From Ectobius pallidus (lineage: Eukaryota; Arthropoda; Insecta; Blattodea; Ectobiidae), in assembly GCA_964059195.1 (NCBI GenBank), contig CAXKWD010000005.1:146411265-146475264 (forward strand): DNA of 64,000 bases. The letters are read 5' to 3'. The notes below the pieces were generated by a model, which was given only the letters and a program-made list of their open reading frames with translations, was not told where the DNA came from and made no database searches. Below, one piece after another: positions 51,154 through 62,312 of the stretch (positions are counted from its first letter, which is position 1; each line of letters begins with the position of its first letter). The position numbers were made by a program, and so were the translations under genes.

Positions 51154-52128
51154 CAGGGCTAGGATTTATATGTAATTACATATTTCTTAATATCACATAT
51201 AGACACATTTTTTTCACTTATCTCCATCTATTATGTTGTCCTCTATTCAAATTAAACAAATTTATTTTACATATATTTCCATATTTCTGATATTAGTACA
51301 TATTTATATGTAAAATAAATATTTGTCCATATTTAGTGATTTTAATGCAATATTTGTACATATTTCATTCTTAAGAGTAAAACTATATAAAATTGTCGTT
51401 TTCAGTGACAGAAAATATGGCAGCACAGGATAAGTTTACAGTTATGTACAGAAATGAATGTGTAAAAAATGATTTGTGTTACATTGAATCAAATTTTTGT
51501 AATATAACAAAAATAATTCAGAAACTACACAATAATAATCTCACATTTCCTGGAAATATTGACAATGTGAAAAACATGATTCATGAACTCAAATGTGGAA
51601 ATGTGGAAATTTAGCCGATCTTATCAAATGTAAAGTGGACAATGTGTCATCAAGAAATCCAGGCTTTGAAGAAATGTGTAAAATCAGTGCAGTCTTAAGG
51701 GGCTCATCAAATGTGAAACTAGAATGAGTTAATTTTAAACACGCGCCAATCACTTCAGTAGAACGAAGCTTCAGCCAATACAAATCACTTTTGAAAATTT
51801 AAAACAACATTTTGTGGCATACTGTTATGGCAGCCGAAATAATCAATGAATGAATACAAATAAAGTGATCTGAAAAAAAAATTGAATAATTTAATTTATG
51901 AATCCAGTATTTGTAAAGCATTTTAGTAACAAAATGTAGTGTCGAGTGGTTAAATTTGTTTTGATGTCCATATTTTACAAAATATATTTGCATATATATA
52001 TATATATATATATATATGTAGGTATTTTTACATTTTTAGTACATATATATGTACATATTTTGACATTTTATAGTACATATATATGTACATATTTTGACAT
52101 TTTTTAGTACATATAAATCCTAGCCCTG
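51154..52128 (+). mobile_element. hAT element, 975 bp, with perfect 8-bp duplication and transposase remnant
   Basis: The ends CAGGGCTAGGATTTATATG are inverted repeats, and GTTATTAC flanks both (51146-51153, 52129-52136). It fits the hAT target pattern nTnnnnAn. Subterminal TACATATATATGTACATAT repeats and a TA run lie near the right end. Confidence 0.92.
51393..51810 (+). pseudogene. hAT transposase C-terminal remnant
   Basis: The first part (51393-51614) is an open frame with NITKIIQKLHNNNLTFPGNI. After stops and frame changes the region near 51728-51800 reads NFKHAPITSVERSFSQYKSL, the C-terminal hAT dimerisation block (normally ..P.TSV..ERSFS). The catalytic core and zinc finger are missing, so the element depended on a relative for movement. 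Confidence 0.75.
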
Positions 52129-52149
52129 GTTATTACAAAGAGCCTACTG

Positions 52150-52206
52150 GTAAATTTGGGTGGCCACGAGGTTTGATTTGAACCCTAGGACCTCTTCCAT
52201 ATTACC
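52150..52206 (-). repeat. tRNA-like SINE head
   Basis: On the minus strand GCGAGGTGGTATACGGTAAT is followed by CCTAGGGTTCAAATC, an A and B box pair of a degenerate tRNA-derived repeat. Confidence 0.45.
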
Positions 52207-53187
52207 GTATACCACCTCGCTTTAATTGATTTTGGTGTGTTCATTACGACTGTGGTAAACTGACTACATTTCACAACAATTTCTAGATCATAGTATTCTT
52301 GTTACTATGGGCAACAAAAGAATATTCATATTTTAATGAAAATGTATGTTCTGAAATTTGCATTTAAGTCATGTTATTTCATTTTTATCTTGGTACCTAT
52401 TAATTTTATAAAGAAATGTATTTAACAAAAAAAGTTTGTTTTAATATTCTCTACAACTTTACTATGGTGGGTTTACATGTATCGCCTACTGTAATGGAGA
52501 TAATCTAGAAAAATTAAAAATGGATATGAGTAAAGTCATTTTGCAGAGAAACGGATATAGCCATTTCATTAGTCACATATAAGAGTTCCCAATTTCACAT
52601 TTGTATTAAAATCGTTATAGCCAATTTTTCTAAAATCAAAATTTTTAAAAAAGTTTTCATGAAAAAGTCTTCTTAATATTTCAGTTATAAAACCCAAATT
52701 CTGGACGGTTCAATAAAATTTTGAAAAAGTCCTTGATTCAAAAAATGAAGGAAATACAATGGGCCGTTATCCACTGTGCTTGTCCCAGACAGACGGACAG
52801 ACGTCATCCCAAAAACACTTTTTTTGGTTTCTAGGCATCATGAAACATGCTTTCCCAGTGTTATCTCGATTTTGATTTTTTGTCACAATCATAATACTTT
52901 CTCTACACTACGTATATGCGAGAAAGTAAAATGGATATATAGTATATTGTTGTATAAGGAAAAGACACAAAAGTCTTGTTTGAAAATGAGATCTTATTAC
53001 TAATTCTGTAAATTTTTTTCACTTTTTTTTTTCTAAAATTAAGTGACTAGTCAGAATAATGTGTGAAAATGAAGGTGTGCATTTTTGCCTCAAAGCAAAA
53101 GATAACTGTAGTTTTAGTGTATAGTGCAGTTAAAGTTTGTACTAATTATAAATATTTATACTGATCTTAAATATTTTGTAGTATAAT

Positions 53188-53260
53188 CAGGGCCAGCTTG
53201 TCCATGTGGCAAACTAGGCAGCTGCCTTGGGCGGAACATTTTTAGAAAGATTTAGGGGCA
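53188..53260. mobile_element. Possible hAT end (fragment)
   Basis: CAGGGCCAGCTTGTCCATGT and GGCAGCTGCCTTGGGCGG resemble hAT ends; no partner end was found. Confidence 0.35.
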
Positions 53261-54839
53261 GCAAAATTTAGATTTAAAAAAAAAAGACAAAAGCTGAAAT
53301 TTCCAATAGAACATTGAAATTTTAAAAAAATGTTGTAGAGTAAGAGTTAAAAGGAGAGAAAATTATAGAAATAAATTCAATATATTTAATGGTTTTGTTA
53401 CAAACATACTCGTGTATTTCCATTGCCAGTTTCTTGGTTGTTTGATGTAAATATAACAAGTTATATCCTTCTCAATTAAATGTATTTTTTTATTTAATCC
53501 ACAATACTATGTAGATAATTATGTCTTCATAAATACAAGCATTTCTCAAATTAGGCCAATTCAAATCAATTTTATTTAACCACTTACCATTTCCCTCAAA
53601 CTAAATTTCCCTTACTGCGTAGATATGATGCTAGGATTTTTTATATGTTCGGTTCTCCACACATGTGCGAACAATTTTTTTTTTCTCTGATGAAAACAAA
53701 CAAAACTCAAAGCAGAAGTAAATTGTTGAATGAAACTTAAAATGTAAATTAGACTAACTGATGCATAAACACTGATTCCAAATCCAGAAAAATTAGCTTC
53801 CACCTATCAGTGAATTCGTTTGATCTTTTTTTCCTGCTGTATTGCATGGAGATTATGGTTTCTCTGCATTCTATTTCAGATATCAATTTATCCATAATAG
53901 AGTTGCTAGTAATGAGAGGGTCATGCAACGGCATATACCGCCAGGTTTCTAATCTGAACTATAGCTACTCCCTCTGTCCTTATTCCTATGCATGAAGAAA
54001 GATGTGGGATCACATTTAGACTACGTAGAACAATCAGTGGTTATCTAGTGATAAGGGAACAACTATAAAAGATTTTTTTTCCAAGAATAGAAACTAGACT
54101 TCAGACCAAAATCAAACCAGAATTTTTATTGATCAAATTGTTGTCAGGTCATGGAATATTTGGTTCTTATTTAGAAAATTTTAAAATAATAAGGTAACAT
54201 GGATATTTCTGTATTTCTAAAGAAAAACAGACTGTAGATTATCCACTTTTTCATTGCCTACTCTTTGAAAGGAAAATATTTTTCTTAATAGGGCACTTAA
54301 ACCATTGTTCTGTAACATACGAGAAATCCCTCTCCAAAATTTTTAGCAAGGATTGTTGTAGTAGATAATTCCACACTTTCATATGTTTATATTTATGATA
54401 TTTCATTTCCTTTATTTAAACTTTAGCAAAACAGCCTACTCTAATTTCTAAAAGAAAACATATATATTTTACACATTGTAATTGGCATTGAACTACAGCT
54501 CTAATGTGCCTTAGAATAAAATAGGACTAAAAGAAACTATATATTAAATAAATAAATACCAATGTATTACTATTTATTTTATTTTATTTGCTTTCTTGAT
54601 TACAAGATTGCCTGAATGACAAAGCTTACTGTGCTTCTATTAACAATGAAGTTCATTGATTTAAATGTGGAAGTGTGTTAGTTAACAATATTTATACTAG
54701 CGGTAATTGAATATTTCATCTCTTCACTTATGCTCAGTTGCTAAAGGAGCACACTGTTTGGCCATCACCTGCTTTATTTCACCAAAGGTCGATGGATGTG
54801 TTTTCAAGTACCTGGTGCTAAGCGCTTCCAGAGAATGTT

Positions 54840-55790
54840 TCGTTTAGAATTAGAATTAGAATTTATTTAGTCCTTCTAAACATGTACATGTTATAGGACG
54901 CGTCCAAATATTTACAATTCATTACATATAATACATATTTACACATTAAATTCAATACAAGGTAAAGATACAAAACTAATATTAATGATGAGTTATGTAC
55001 AAATGCTATAATATTGGGTTTACAATTTAATTGAATTATTATCACGCCTTATTAACTATGGGTTTTGTCCTTAGTACTATTGAACCAACCTGTTCAGCTT
55101 GGCAGTACACATCAACATCTCGAGAACCAGTTGTGAGTTAACTGAAACATAAGGAAAAGGGGGCATTATCTACACGGAAAAGGAATTTTTAGAAATTCAG
55201 ATTTTTTTTTTCTTACAAGTATTTCATATCTTCTAATTTTACCATTATTTAAACTATTTTTTTTTTTAATTTACTCTGTAGGTAATGGCTGTACGACTTT
55301 ACGTGCTTATCCTTTAAAAAAAAGATATTCACGCACTGAGTAAAAGCAATGCATCTGCAGGAAGGACCTTAGCCTGTTTTTAAATATTTTACTGTTTTCT
55401 ATAGACTTGATAGTTGTAGGTAGTTTGTTAAATAACTTTACACCAGAATTGTAAACATTTGACTTTGAAATATTTGTTCTACTGTATTGGACATGCAGGT
55501 CATTCTGTTGTCTTGTTTGATAGTTATGGATGTAATTCTTCGTTAGCAGATTTTGCCCATTTAGTTTAATATAGAAAATTACTTCTAGTACCGGTATATA
55601 TATACACGCTTATGGGTAGAATTCCTAATTTTTTTAATAGATCTCTACAGGATGTCTGCTGATTTACTCCACAAATTATCCTTACTGCTCTTTTTTTGGA
55701 TTTTAAAGGCTTTTTCTGCTTCTGGAGAAGAACCCCAGAAAATGACTCCGTACCTCATATGACTATGGAACTAACCAAAGTATGAGCTTC
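54840..55790 (-). pseudogene. LINE 3' part (reverse transcriptase C-terminus and tail)
   Basis: On the minus strand it reads FHSHMRYGVIFWGSSPEAEK and QKRAVRIICGVNQQTSCRDL with frame breaks, like the copies at 18832 and 59001 but from another subfamily. The 3' end carries ATTCTA repeats (about 54846-54862). Its upstream part continues at 57080-57470. Confidence 0.8.
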
Positions 55791-55889
55791 TAAGTTCATG
55801 TGCACTTTGTGATATGTTTTCAAGTTTTTAATATATAGCAACCTGTACTCAGTTTATTAAGTGCCAGTATGGTACTTTATGAGATTGTG

Positions 55890-56660
55890 TGTGGGATGAA
55901 AAATGTCTGTCAGTCTGTCCGTCCGTCCGTGTGTCTGTACGCACCATAAGTCAAAAACGCTTTTTCGGATTTTCATGAAACTTGGAAAACACATTTATAA
56001 TGTCTATGGGAAGAACCCTATTGATATTGAACCAAATCGGTTCACTGGTACCGGAGTAATGCCCAATTTAGTGCCTATTTCACTTAAATACACTGTATCG
56101 GATTTCCATGATACTTGGTATATGCATTTATGATGTCCATGAGAAGTGCCCTATTGAATTTGAACCTAATCTGTTGACCGGTGCCGGAGTAAACCCCAAT
56201 TTACTGTCTACTTTAAAGGCACAATAACTCAAAAACGCTTTATCGGATATTTATGAAACTTCGTATACGCATTTATAATGTCCATGGGAAGACGTCTACT
56301 GATATTGGACTAAATCGGTTGGCCAGTACCGGAATAATGCCCAATTTAGTGTCTTTTATGTTAATATATAAGAAGTCGCGATAACTCAAATATGCTTTAT
56401 TGGATTTTCCTGAAACTTTGTATACCCATTTATAATGTACATGGGAAGATGTCTACTGATATTGGACCAAATCGGTAGACCGGTACCGGAGTAAAACCCA
56501 ATTTAGTGTCTATTGTAAAGACGCGGTAACTCAAATACGCTTTACCGGATTTTTATGAAACTTGGTATACACATTTATAATGTCCATGGGAAGACGTCTA
56601 TTGATATTGGATAAAATCGGTTGACCAGTTTCGGAGTAATGCTCAATTTAGTGCCTATTT
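55890..56660 (+). repeat. Tandem array, five units of about 136-158 bp
   Basis: Unit landmarks are CTTTATCGGATTTTTATGAA, CATTTATAATGTCCATGGGA and ATTGGACCAAATCGGTTGAC, starting near 55950, 56086, 56222, 56380 and 56527. A GTCTGTCCGTCCGTCCGTGT stretch leads in. The array interrupts a LINE. Confidence 0.85.
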
Positions 56661-56840
56661 TATGGTAATATACATATTCGAAAGAATTTATAAAAAAAAA
56701 ATGAAAATCAGTTATCTTGACAACATAGCCTATTGTTTTACTGTGATCTTATAAGGCTTTGGAAATTAAAATACAGTTAGCTATGACAACAAACACTATT
56801 GCTTTACATGCGCTTATCCAACTAGACCGTTAAACTGACC

Positions 56841-56910
56841 CAGGTGGCCGAGATGGTAACGTCTTGGCCTCACATTCTGGAGTCCATGGTTCAAAACCCG
56901 AACCCGGCCA
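56841..56910 (+). repeat. tRNA-like SINE head
   Basis: GTGGCCGAGATGGTAACGTC is a very good A box and CATGGTTCAAAACCC a B box. A T-run follows. The arms are not those of a functional tRNA. Confidence 0.6.
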
Positions 56911-57079
56911 ATTTGACTTTTTTTTTTTATGTGATTGTGCGATTGTTGAGATATCACAAATCTGTACAGTTCAGCTGATGCTGGAAGATTTTAATCTGAT
57001 TAAAAAAACTAAACCTTTGTTCTTCCGTAAGCCCTGCTTAATGAATAAATGTGGAGCTTAACTTGGAAATCAATTTAAA

Positions 57080-57470
57080 AAAAAAAAGAAACATATTCTG
57101 CATACCATAATTGCAGTCATAACTGATTAAACAAAAACATACTGGCACTTTGTTACTGGCACTGATTTTATTATTAGTTAATGCCTCAATATGTGTTTCC
57201 CACTTTAGCTCTTCACTTATATGTATGCCTAGAAATTTTGTGTCATTTTGGTATTGGATTATTTTATTATCTAATTTTACTTGAGGCTCCATGACATGTT
57301 GATTTTGGGTAGTATGAAAGCTCATGGCTACTGTCTTTTCTGCATTCATCAAAAGTTTATTTGATTCAAACCAAGAAAATATTTTTGTCAAACCGGAATC
57401 TAGTTTTTGAGTAAGGTCTATTTCATTTGTTCCTTTTATAAGAAGAGGGGAGTGAGGTAGCTCCTTTGAA
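57080..57470 (-). pseudogene. LINE reverse transcriptase fragment, upstream part of the copy at 54840
   Basis: The minus strand encodes KTVAMSFHTTQNQHVMEPQV and DTKFLGIHISEELKWETHIE, the block between the FADD box and the domain found at 55250-55790. Confidence 0.8.
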
Positions 57471-57768
57471 TATCATGGTAACTTATCATGAATCATTTAG
57501 CGTTAAATGTTTTTTCACCCTAAACAGTGTTCTCAAACTAATTTCTCTACAAATTCCTTCATTTGTTTGAGGCAAGATATGCTGGCTCGCTTGCTTTTGG
57601 CAGCTGATCTTAGTATGATGTAAGCACAGTTAGAGCATGGTTTTGAATATCGGCAAGTAGCATTTTTGTGTGTTTTGCTGTTTCTATATTATAGGAGTGT
57701 ATGTTATGTGGGGTTCTTTGAAGTAGGTCTACCAGTACATTGAATCAAACAGATGATTTAGTTGGAAG

Positions 57769-58006
57769 CAGGGCCGCCACATCTCAGAGTCGGACCCAGG
57801 ACCATGTAGCCTTCTGGTCGCGGGTCTCTCACCGACCGCTGACCATCCTCATTCAGTTGTCTCTTTCCCTTCTCCGTGGAGCTTTGTTCTCGTACTCGTG
57901 TAATTTTAACATTTTATCAAACCTTTCCAGTTTTCCATAAAATTATATCACATAATCGCGACCAACCTGGGCCCGGGTCCAGCAGCCCCCACATGTGGCG
58001 GCCCTT
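57769..58006. mobile_element. hAT MITE, 238 bp, with perfect 8-bp target duplication
   Basis: The ends CAGGGCCGCCACAT and AAGGGCCGCCACAT are inverted; GTTGGAAG flanks both sides (57761-57768, 58007-58014). The terminal G of the right end is changed. Confidence 0.88.
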
Positions 58007-58342
58007 GTTGGAAGTCTATTTTACCATTATTATTATTATGTATATGATCATACGGATGAATAAATTATTATTATCATCATCATAATGCACATTTGTGCGT
58101 GTTTTATTATTATTTTTATTTAAAGTAAAATTATTTAATGATTCAACTCATCAATTACTGATTATACTGAAGATAATTTTATTACAATATTCATTATTAA
58201 AATTAAGTTGAGAGAACAATTTTGGTCTCGGTAGAGAAATTTTTGTATACTTGAAGAGAAAAGATATGTTATAAATCTGGCAACACTGATTGGTCATCTT
58301 GCCGGTGACATTGACTCTGTGACGTCACATATACCTTTAAAA

Positions 58343-58496
58343 ATGGCTGGCAAGTCGAATATGGAATTGCTAACTCCAGACGAAAATAGGATAGAGCCCT
58401 TTTTAAAGAAATGGTATAATCCAGGAATGGCATCAATCTGTTCAGTTATAACTGTTTTCCTCATCAGATATGGTCAACGGAGGCCTCTTTTGAGTG
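58343..58496 (+). CDS. NDUFC2: NDUFC2 exon 1
   Basis: It encodes MAGKSNMELLTPDENRIEPF through RRPLLSG; donor GTATGT. Confidence 0.85.
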
Positions 58497-60471
58497 GTAT
58501 GTTTTAAAAGGAACTTGTTTTGTTTTTGCTGTGGACTTCCTAATTTAAAACATGATTTCTCATTATAATTTAATGCTAGCGGTATTTAATGATGGATCTG
58601 CTGGTCCTTTATTTGCTTAGTTTTTACGTTAAATGAAAACAAACGGCAACCAAAATTAATTAATCTTTGGAAGTTTGTTGCTGAAAAGGCAGGTGCTGTT
58701 ATAGGTTAGATTGGATCACAGAAAGTAACTGACTTTTGCTTATCGGATGAAACTTATATATTTGTATGAATGACCCTCGAATTCCAATTTTATTAAAATA
58801 GAAATGTCTGAAGAGTAATATGTACACAACTTTGATGCTAGACTAAGTTCGAAAATTGTTGGGAGAATTCATTTAATCTCTCCAGCTTGTGGGCTGGATA
58901 CCGGTTACGGTAGTTAAATAGGCCTAGGCAACTAACACGGTACTTGGTATTCTGTATAGCCTTCAAGTTATACAGGCCTAGGTGTACAGTTTCTGAAACT
59001 AATCATGTAGATGTAGATGTAGATATCTCGTCCTGTAGATCCTGCGTTGAGCGGGGCTCAAGGATATAGAACACGTCAGATAAAAAAAATACATGCATGT
59101 TATAACAATAATATAGGCCTACAGAAACTGTAAGCTGCCAAATTTATCCAAGTTGGAAATAATCCTCCAAATTGTAGAAGGTGTGAGTTATTAAAAATTC
59201 CTTGACAGCTGTTTTGAAAGGTTTGCTCTTTCTTTGAATACATAATAATTTAATGTTGTTTGGAAGCTTGTTATATATCTGTACTGCAGAATAATAAGCA
59301 CCCTTTTGAAAGAGTTTTAACGAGTTATTTGGTCTGTGTAGATCATTCATGTTTCTGGTAGTACGTCCGTGTACACTAAAATTAGTTTGAAATTTATCAA
59401 TATTATTCACTACATAACACATAACAGAGTATATATATTCCCCTGTAAGAGTGAGGACTTTTAATTTTTCAAATAGCGGTTTACAAGATTCCCTTTTTTT
59501 CTTTCCACATATTATTCTTATTGCCCGCTTTTGTAATCTAAATATTTTCTCCCTATGGGAAGAGTTGCCCCAGAATATGATCCCGTACCTCATTACCGAG
59601 TGAAAATATGCAAAATATACCATAAGTAATGCATCCTGTTTTAATATATTATTCAAAATTCTTAAAGCAAAGCACTTTGAACTCAGTTTTGGACTTATCA
59701 TTTCTATGTGTGTCTTCCAGTCAAGATTTTGGTCAATTTGCAGTCCTAAGAATTTTACATTGCTAATTTCTTGTATGATTTGTGTTCCATAATTAATTTC
59801 AAGATTTGAGATACATCTGTTTTTTGTTCTAAATTGTATAAAATGGGTCTTATCAATATTAAGTGTCATTTTATTAGCTAGAAACCATGTGTTTAACTCG
59901 TGAAAAGCCTTTGTAGCTATTCTTGATAAATGTTCTTGTGACGTTCCTGTTACAAGTACACTAGTATCATCTGCGAAGAGCAATACCTTTGATTCGTCAC
60001 TTAAGTTATAGGGCAAGTCATTAATGAAAATTAAAAAGAGCAAAGGTCCTAGTATTGATCCCTGAGGTACCCCATTCTTAACAACCCCTAAGTTAGATTC
60101 ATTTCCATTTATTATTACCTTTTGAGTTCTATCAGAAAGATATGATTTGAACCACTTAAGTGTTAAATTATCTAACCCATAATGATCCAATTTTTGAAGT
60201 AATATTTCATGATTTATACAGTCAAACGCTTTAGCTAAGTCGCAGAAAATTCCCAGAGCATATTTCATGTTTGTTTTGATCAGCCTGAAACTTATATGGG
60301 TATTTTTTTTATATTATTACAGGTGTCCAGTCCCATGTGTTTGCAGGTGTATTTGGTGGCATTGTAGGATACTATGTGGATAAGCACCGTGACAAAGCGT
60401 TAGCTGAAAGGGATGCTATACTGCGATACTACTTGCAGACACACCCTGAGGATTTCCCTGAACCAGGTTAA
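58343..60471 (+). CDS. NDUFC2: NADH dehydrogenase 1 subunit C2 (B14.5b), two exons seen, 3' end uncertain
   Basis: Exons 58343-58496 and 60323-60471 join in phase 1 over GT-AG sites. The start ATG has a good context (AAAATGG). The product is a small single- or double-span subunit of the membrane arm of mitochondrial complex I. It shows ENRIEPFLKKWYNPGMASIC, a first hydrophobic span, RRPLLSG, a second span and the conserved end block DAILRYYLQTHPEDFPEP. Read straight on, it stops after 100 residues (TAA 60469-60471). Relatives continue for about 15 residues past HPEDFPE, so a splice at CCAG/GTTAAT (after 60466) to an exon outside the window is likely. A 1.28-kb LINE sits in the intron. Confidence 0.82.
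59001..60284 (-). mobile_element. LINE copy in the NDUFC2 intron, 5'-truncated, with target duplication
   Basis: CTGAAACT lies at both borders (58993-59000 and 60285-60292). The 3' end has TACATC repeats and the same 3'UTR as the copies at 18.8-19.8 kb. The frame is intact, so the insertion looks young. Confidence 0.85.
59144..60268 (-). CDS. Non-LTR retrotransposon reverse transcriptase, C-terminal 374 aa
   Basis: The open frame starts within the RT domain: IFCDLAKAFDCINHEILLQK, GVPQGSILGPLLFLIFINDL, LLFADDTSVLV (catalytic FADD), VKFLGLQIDQNLDWKTHIE, then the C-terminal region [20 protein letters not shown] to the end YNLEDYFQLG. The endonuclease and the N-terminal RT part are missing, as a full ORF2 would have over 800 residues. 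It belongs to the jockey/CR1-like group; the exact clade cannot be told by eye. It lies antisense to NDUFC2, so it does not disturb splicing in an obvious way. Confidence 0.88.
   Translation of the reverse strand: MKYALGIFCDLAKAFDCINHEILLQKLDHYGLDNLTLKWFKSYLSDRTQKVIINGNESNLGVVKNGVPQGSILGPLLFLIFINDLPYNLSDESKVLLFADDTSVLVTGTSQEHLSRIATKAFHELNTWFLANKMTLNIDKTHFIQFRTKNRCISNLEINYGTQIIQEISNVKFLGLQIDQNLDWKTHIEMISPKLSSKCFALRILNNILKQDALLMVYFAYFHSVMRYGIIFWGNSSHREKIFRLQKRAIRIICGKKKRESCKPLFEKLKVLTLTGEYIYSVMCYVVNNIDKFQTNFSVHGRTTRNMNDLHRPNNSLKLFQKGAYYSAVQIYNKLPNNIKLLCIQRKSKPFKTAVKEFLITHTFYNLEDYFQLG
60323..60471 (+). CDS. NDUFC2: NDUFC2 exon 2
   Basis: It encodes VQSHVFAGVFGGIVGYYVDK and DAILRYYLQTHPEDFPEP after TATTACAG. 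If the gene splices on, this exon ends at 60466. Confidence 0.82.
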
Positions 60472-61200
60472 TTTAAATATTAGACTTTAATAATTGTTAA
60501 ATCCATTCAATTTAATCTCGTAGATTAAGTTAGGCCTAGACTATTCTGTTCTGCTCTACTGTATCTCATGATTCTGCTGAACTAATGTGAGTGTTGTATC
60601 CTAATTGCTACTAATCTAGTGTTATCACTAGCCAGTGATGGCTTTTGAGGAAAAAGTTGATACAGCCCCATCTCCATAAATTAATACAGTTCTGGTTTGT
60701 ACTTCCGGGAATGCTGTACTTTCTGTCCATTTTTAGAGAAAAAGTATTAGGCCTACACATATCAATTTTTTTAAATACATTACTAATTTACATAAAATTT
60801 GTTTTTATTTCATAATACCCCACAGGATTTTTATAAGATATTTGTACTTTTGGAATTCCTAGTTGCACAGCAACTTTTCATATTCGTTATTTTTTTCAAA
60901 AGATTTGTTTTCACAAGGAATGAGAATCCCCAAAAAATGTCTGGTATAGTTCCATAACATTTTCTAGGAACAGCGTCAGTTTTCTTGTGGTATGACAATG
61001 ACATTTGTGGTAATTTTGTGATAAAATTATTTTCTGTTATCATTCTTCCATTTACCCCCCCCCCCCCAAAAAAAAAAAGCATAGGCCTATGTAGTCAACA
61101 TACAGTTCCATTTTATCACAATAATGCATCTTTCATGCTAATAGCTAACATTACAACACATTAAGTTACACATATAATAATATGAAGTTCGCACAATGTG
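60472..61200. other. Stretch without recognised gene
   Basis: A C-run followed by an A-run at about 61057-61078 is the only notable feature. Confidence 0.5.
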
Positions 61201-61214
61201 CATGAGTGTTTGAG

Positions 61215-62312
61215 TTACTCCGTGCTTAGCCTTGTTAGCGAGATGTTCCTCTTTTGACAGTCAAGGGCATGATATCGTCCACATTTCTGTCCACACCATT
61301 CACAAGTACAATCCGTGCTGGGTTCATGGAATTTCTTTTTGGAGCACACTTTGTAATGAAAGCCATGCACTACGTATCTAGTGATGGCGTGTCTTAATTC
61401 GAAGCTGGGTTCTGACCATTTGCTTGATGTCATAGCGTCCGTCACGTAAAATTCACTCCATATTTCTTGTTTCTTGTGTCTTAGATCCTGTAGTAATTCT
61501 TTGTAGCTGTCTGTGGAGGGGAGCAGCAGCTGATGCCTCAGGTCCTCTATGAAAAACGGCTCTCTCGCCATCTCGTAGACCAGTCTTGATAGCGTGAACT
61601 TGGAAACACATAGAACTCTTTTCAGGAAGCTTGCCTTAACTTTTTCGATGCAGTTTAGATCTCTTTTGCTCAAATGTTCCCAAATTATTTCAAGTCCATA
61701 TGTTACTACTGGGGTTACTTATAGTTTGAATAACTTCATTGCTGTTTTTAAGGATATCTGATTGATTTGTGTAATGTCACTAATTGCTATTGTCGCCGCT
61801 GTAGCTCTTTCTTTTATATGAGCGGAGAAAACGTTTCCGCGAGACTGGAAAGTCATCCCCAGGTATTTGAACTTATTTACTATGTTTAGTTTTCTGCCGT
61901 TGCACATAATCCCTTCCTGTGCTGATAACCTTCCTCCTCTCCTAAAGATCATTGTTACAGTTTTATCCTCATTCAGGTTTACGTCATTTTGTTTTGACCA
62001 TACTGATAGTGCATTGAATGCTTCCTGTAGGCTGTCTAGGTTTTGTGAAACTAGCACTATGTCATCAGCATACATGTAGGTTTTTACACGGTCCTTACTG
62101 ATTACTTGAACTACATCATGAGTTGCTACGTTAAATAGCAGAGGGCTAATCGGATCTCCTTGTAATACACCCATGGTCTGTAGGATTGGGCTTGATGTGG
62201 TGATATTATCACAAATCTTAATGTAATTCTCGGATAAAATGCTTTTCAAAGTTACACATATGATAACACCATCTTCAAAAGTTACATAAATTAACAGTAA
62301 CATTATACTCAA
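61215..62312 (-). pseudogene. LINE reverse transcriptase, nearly open, C-terminal zinc knuckle
   Basis: Two open stretches (62312-61719 and 61673-61215) lie in one frame with only a TAA at 61719-61721 between them. Blocks: MGVLQGDPISPLLFN, YMYADDIVLVSQ (catalytic YADD), NEDKTVTMIFRRGGR, FKYLGMTF, and after the stop IEKVKASFLKRVLCVSKFTL, HAITRYVVHGFHYK and CTCEWCGQKCGRYHALDC. The copy lacks the endonuclease end. Copies at 6200 and 10859 are older relatives. Confidence 0.85.

Noticed and set aside
58319..58342. Upstream in-frame GTG extension of NDUFC2
   Set aside because: The ATG at 58343 has a good start context and gives the usual N-terminus; GTG starts are rare in animals.
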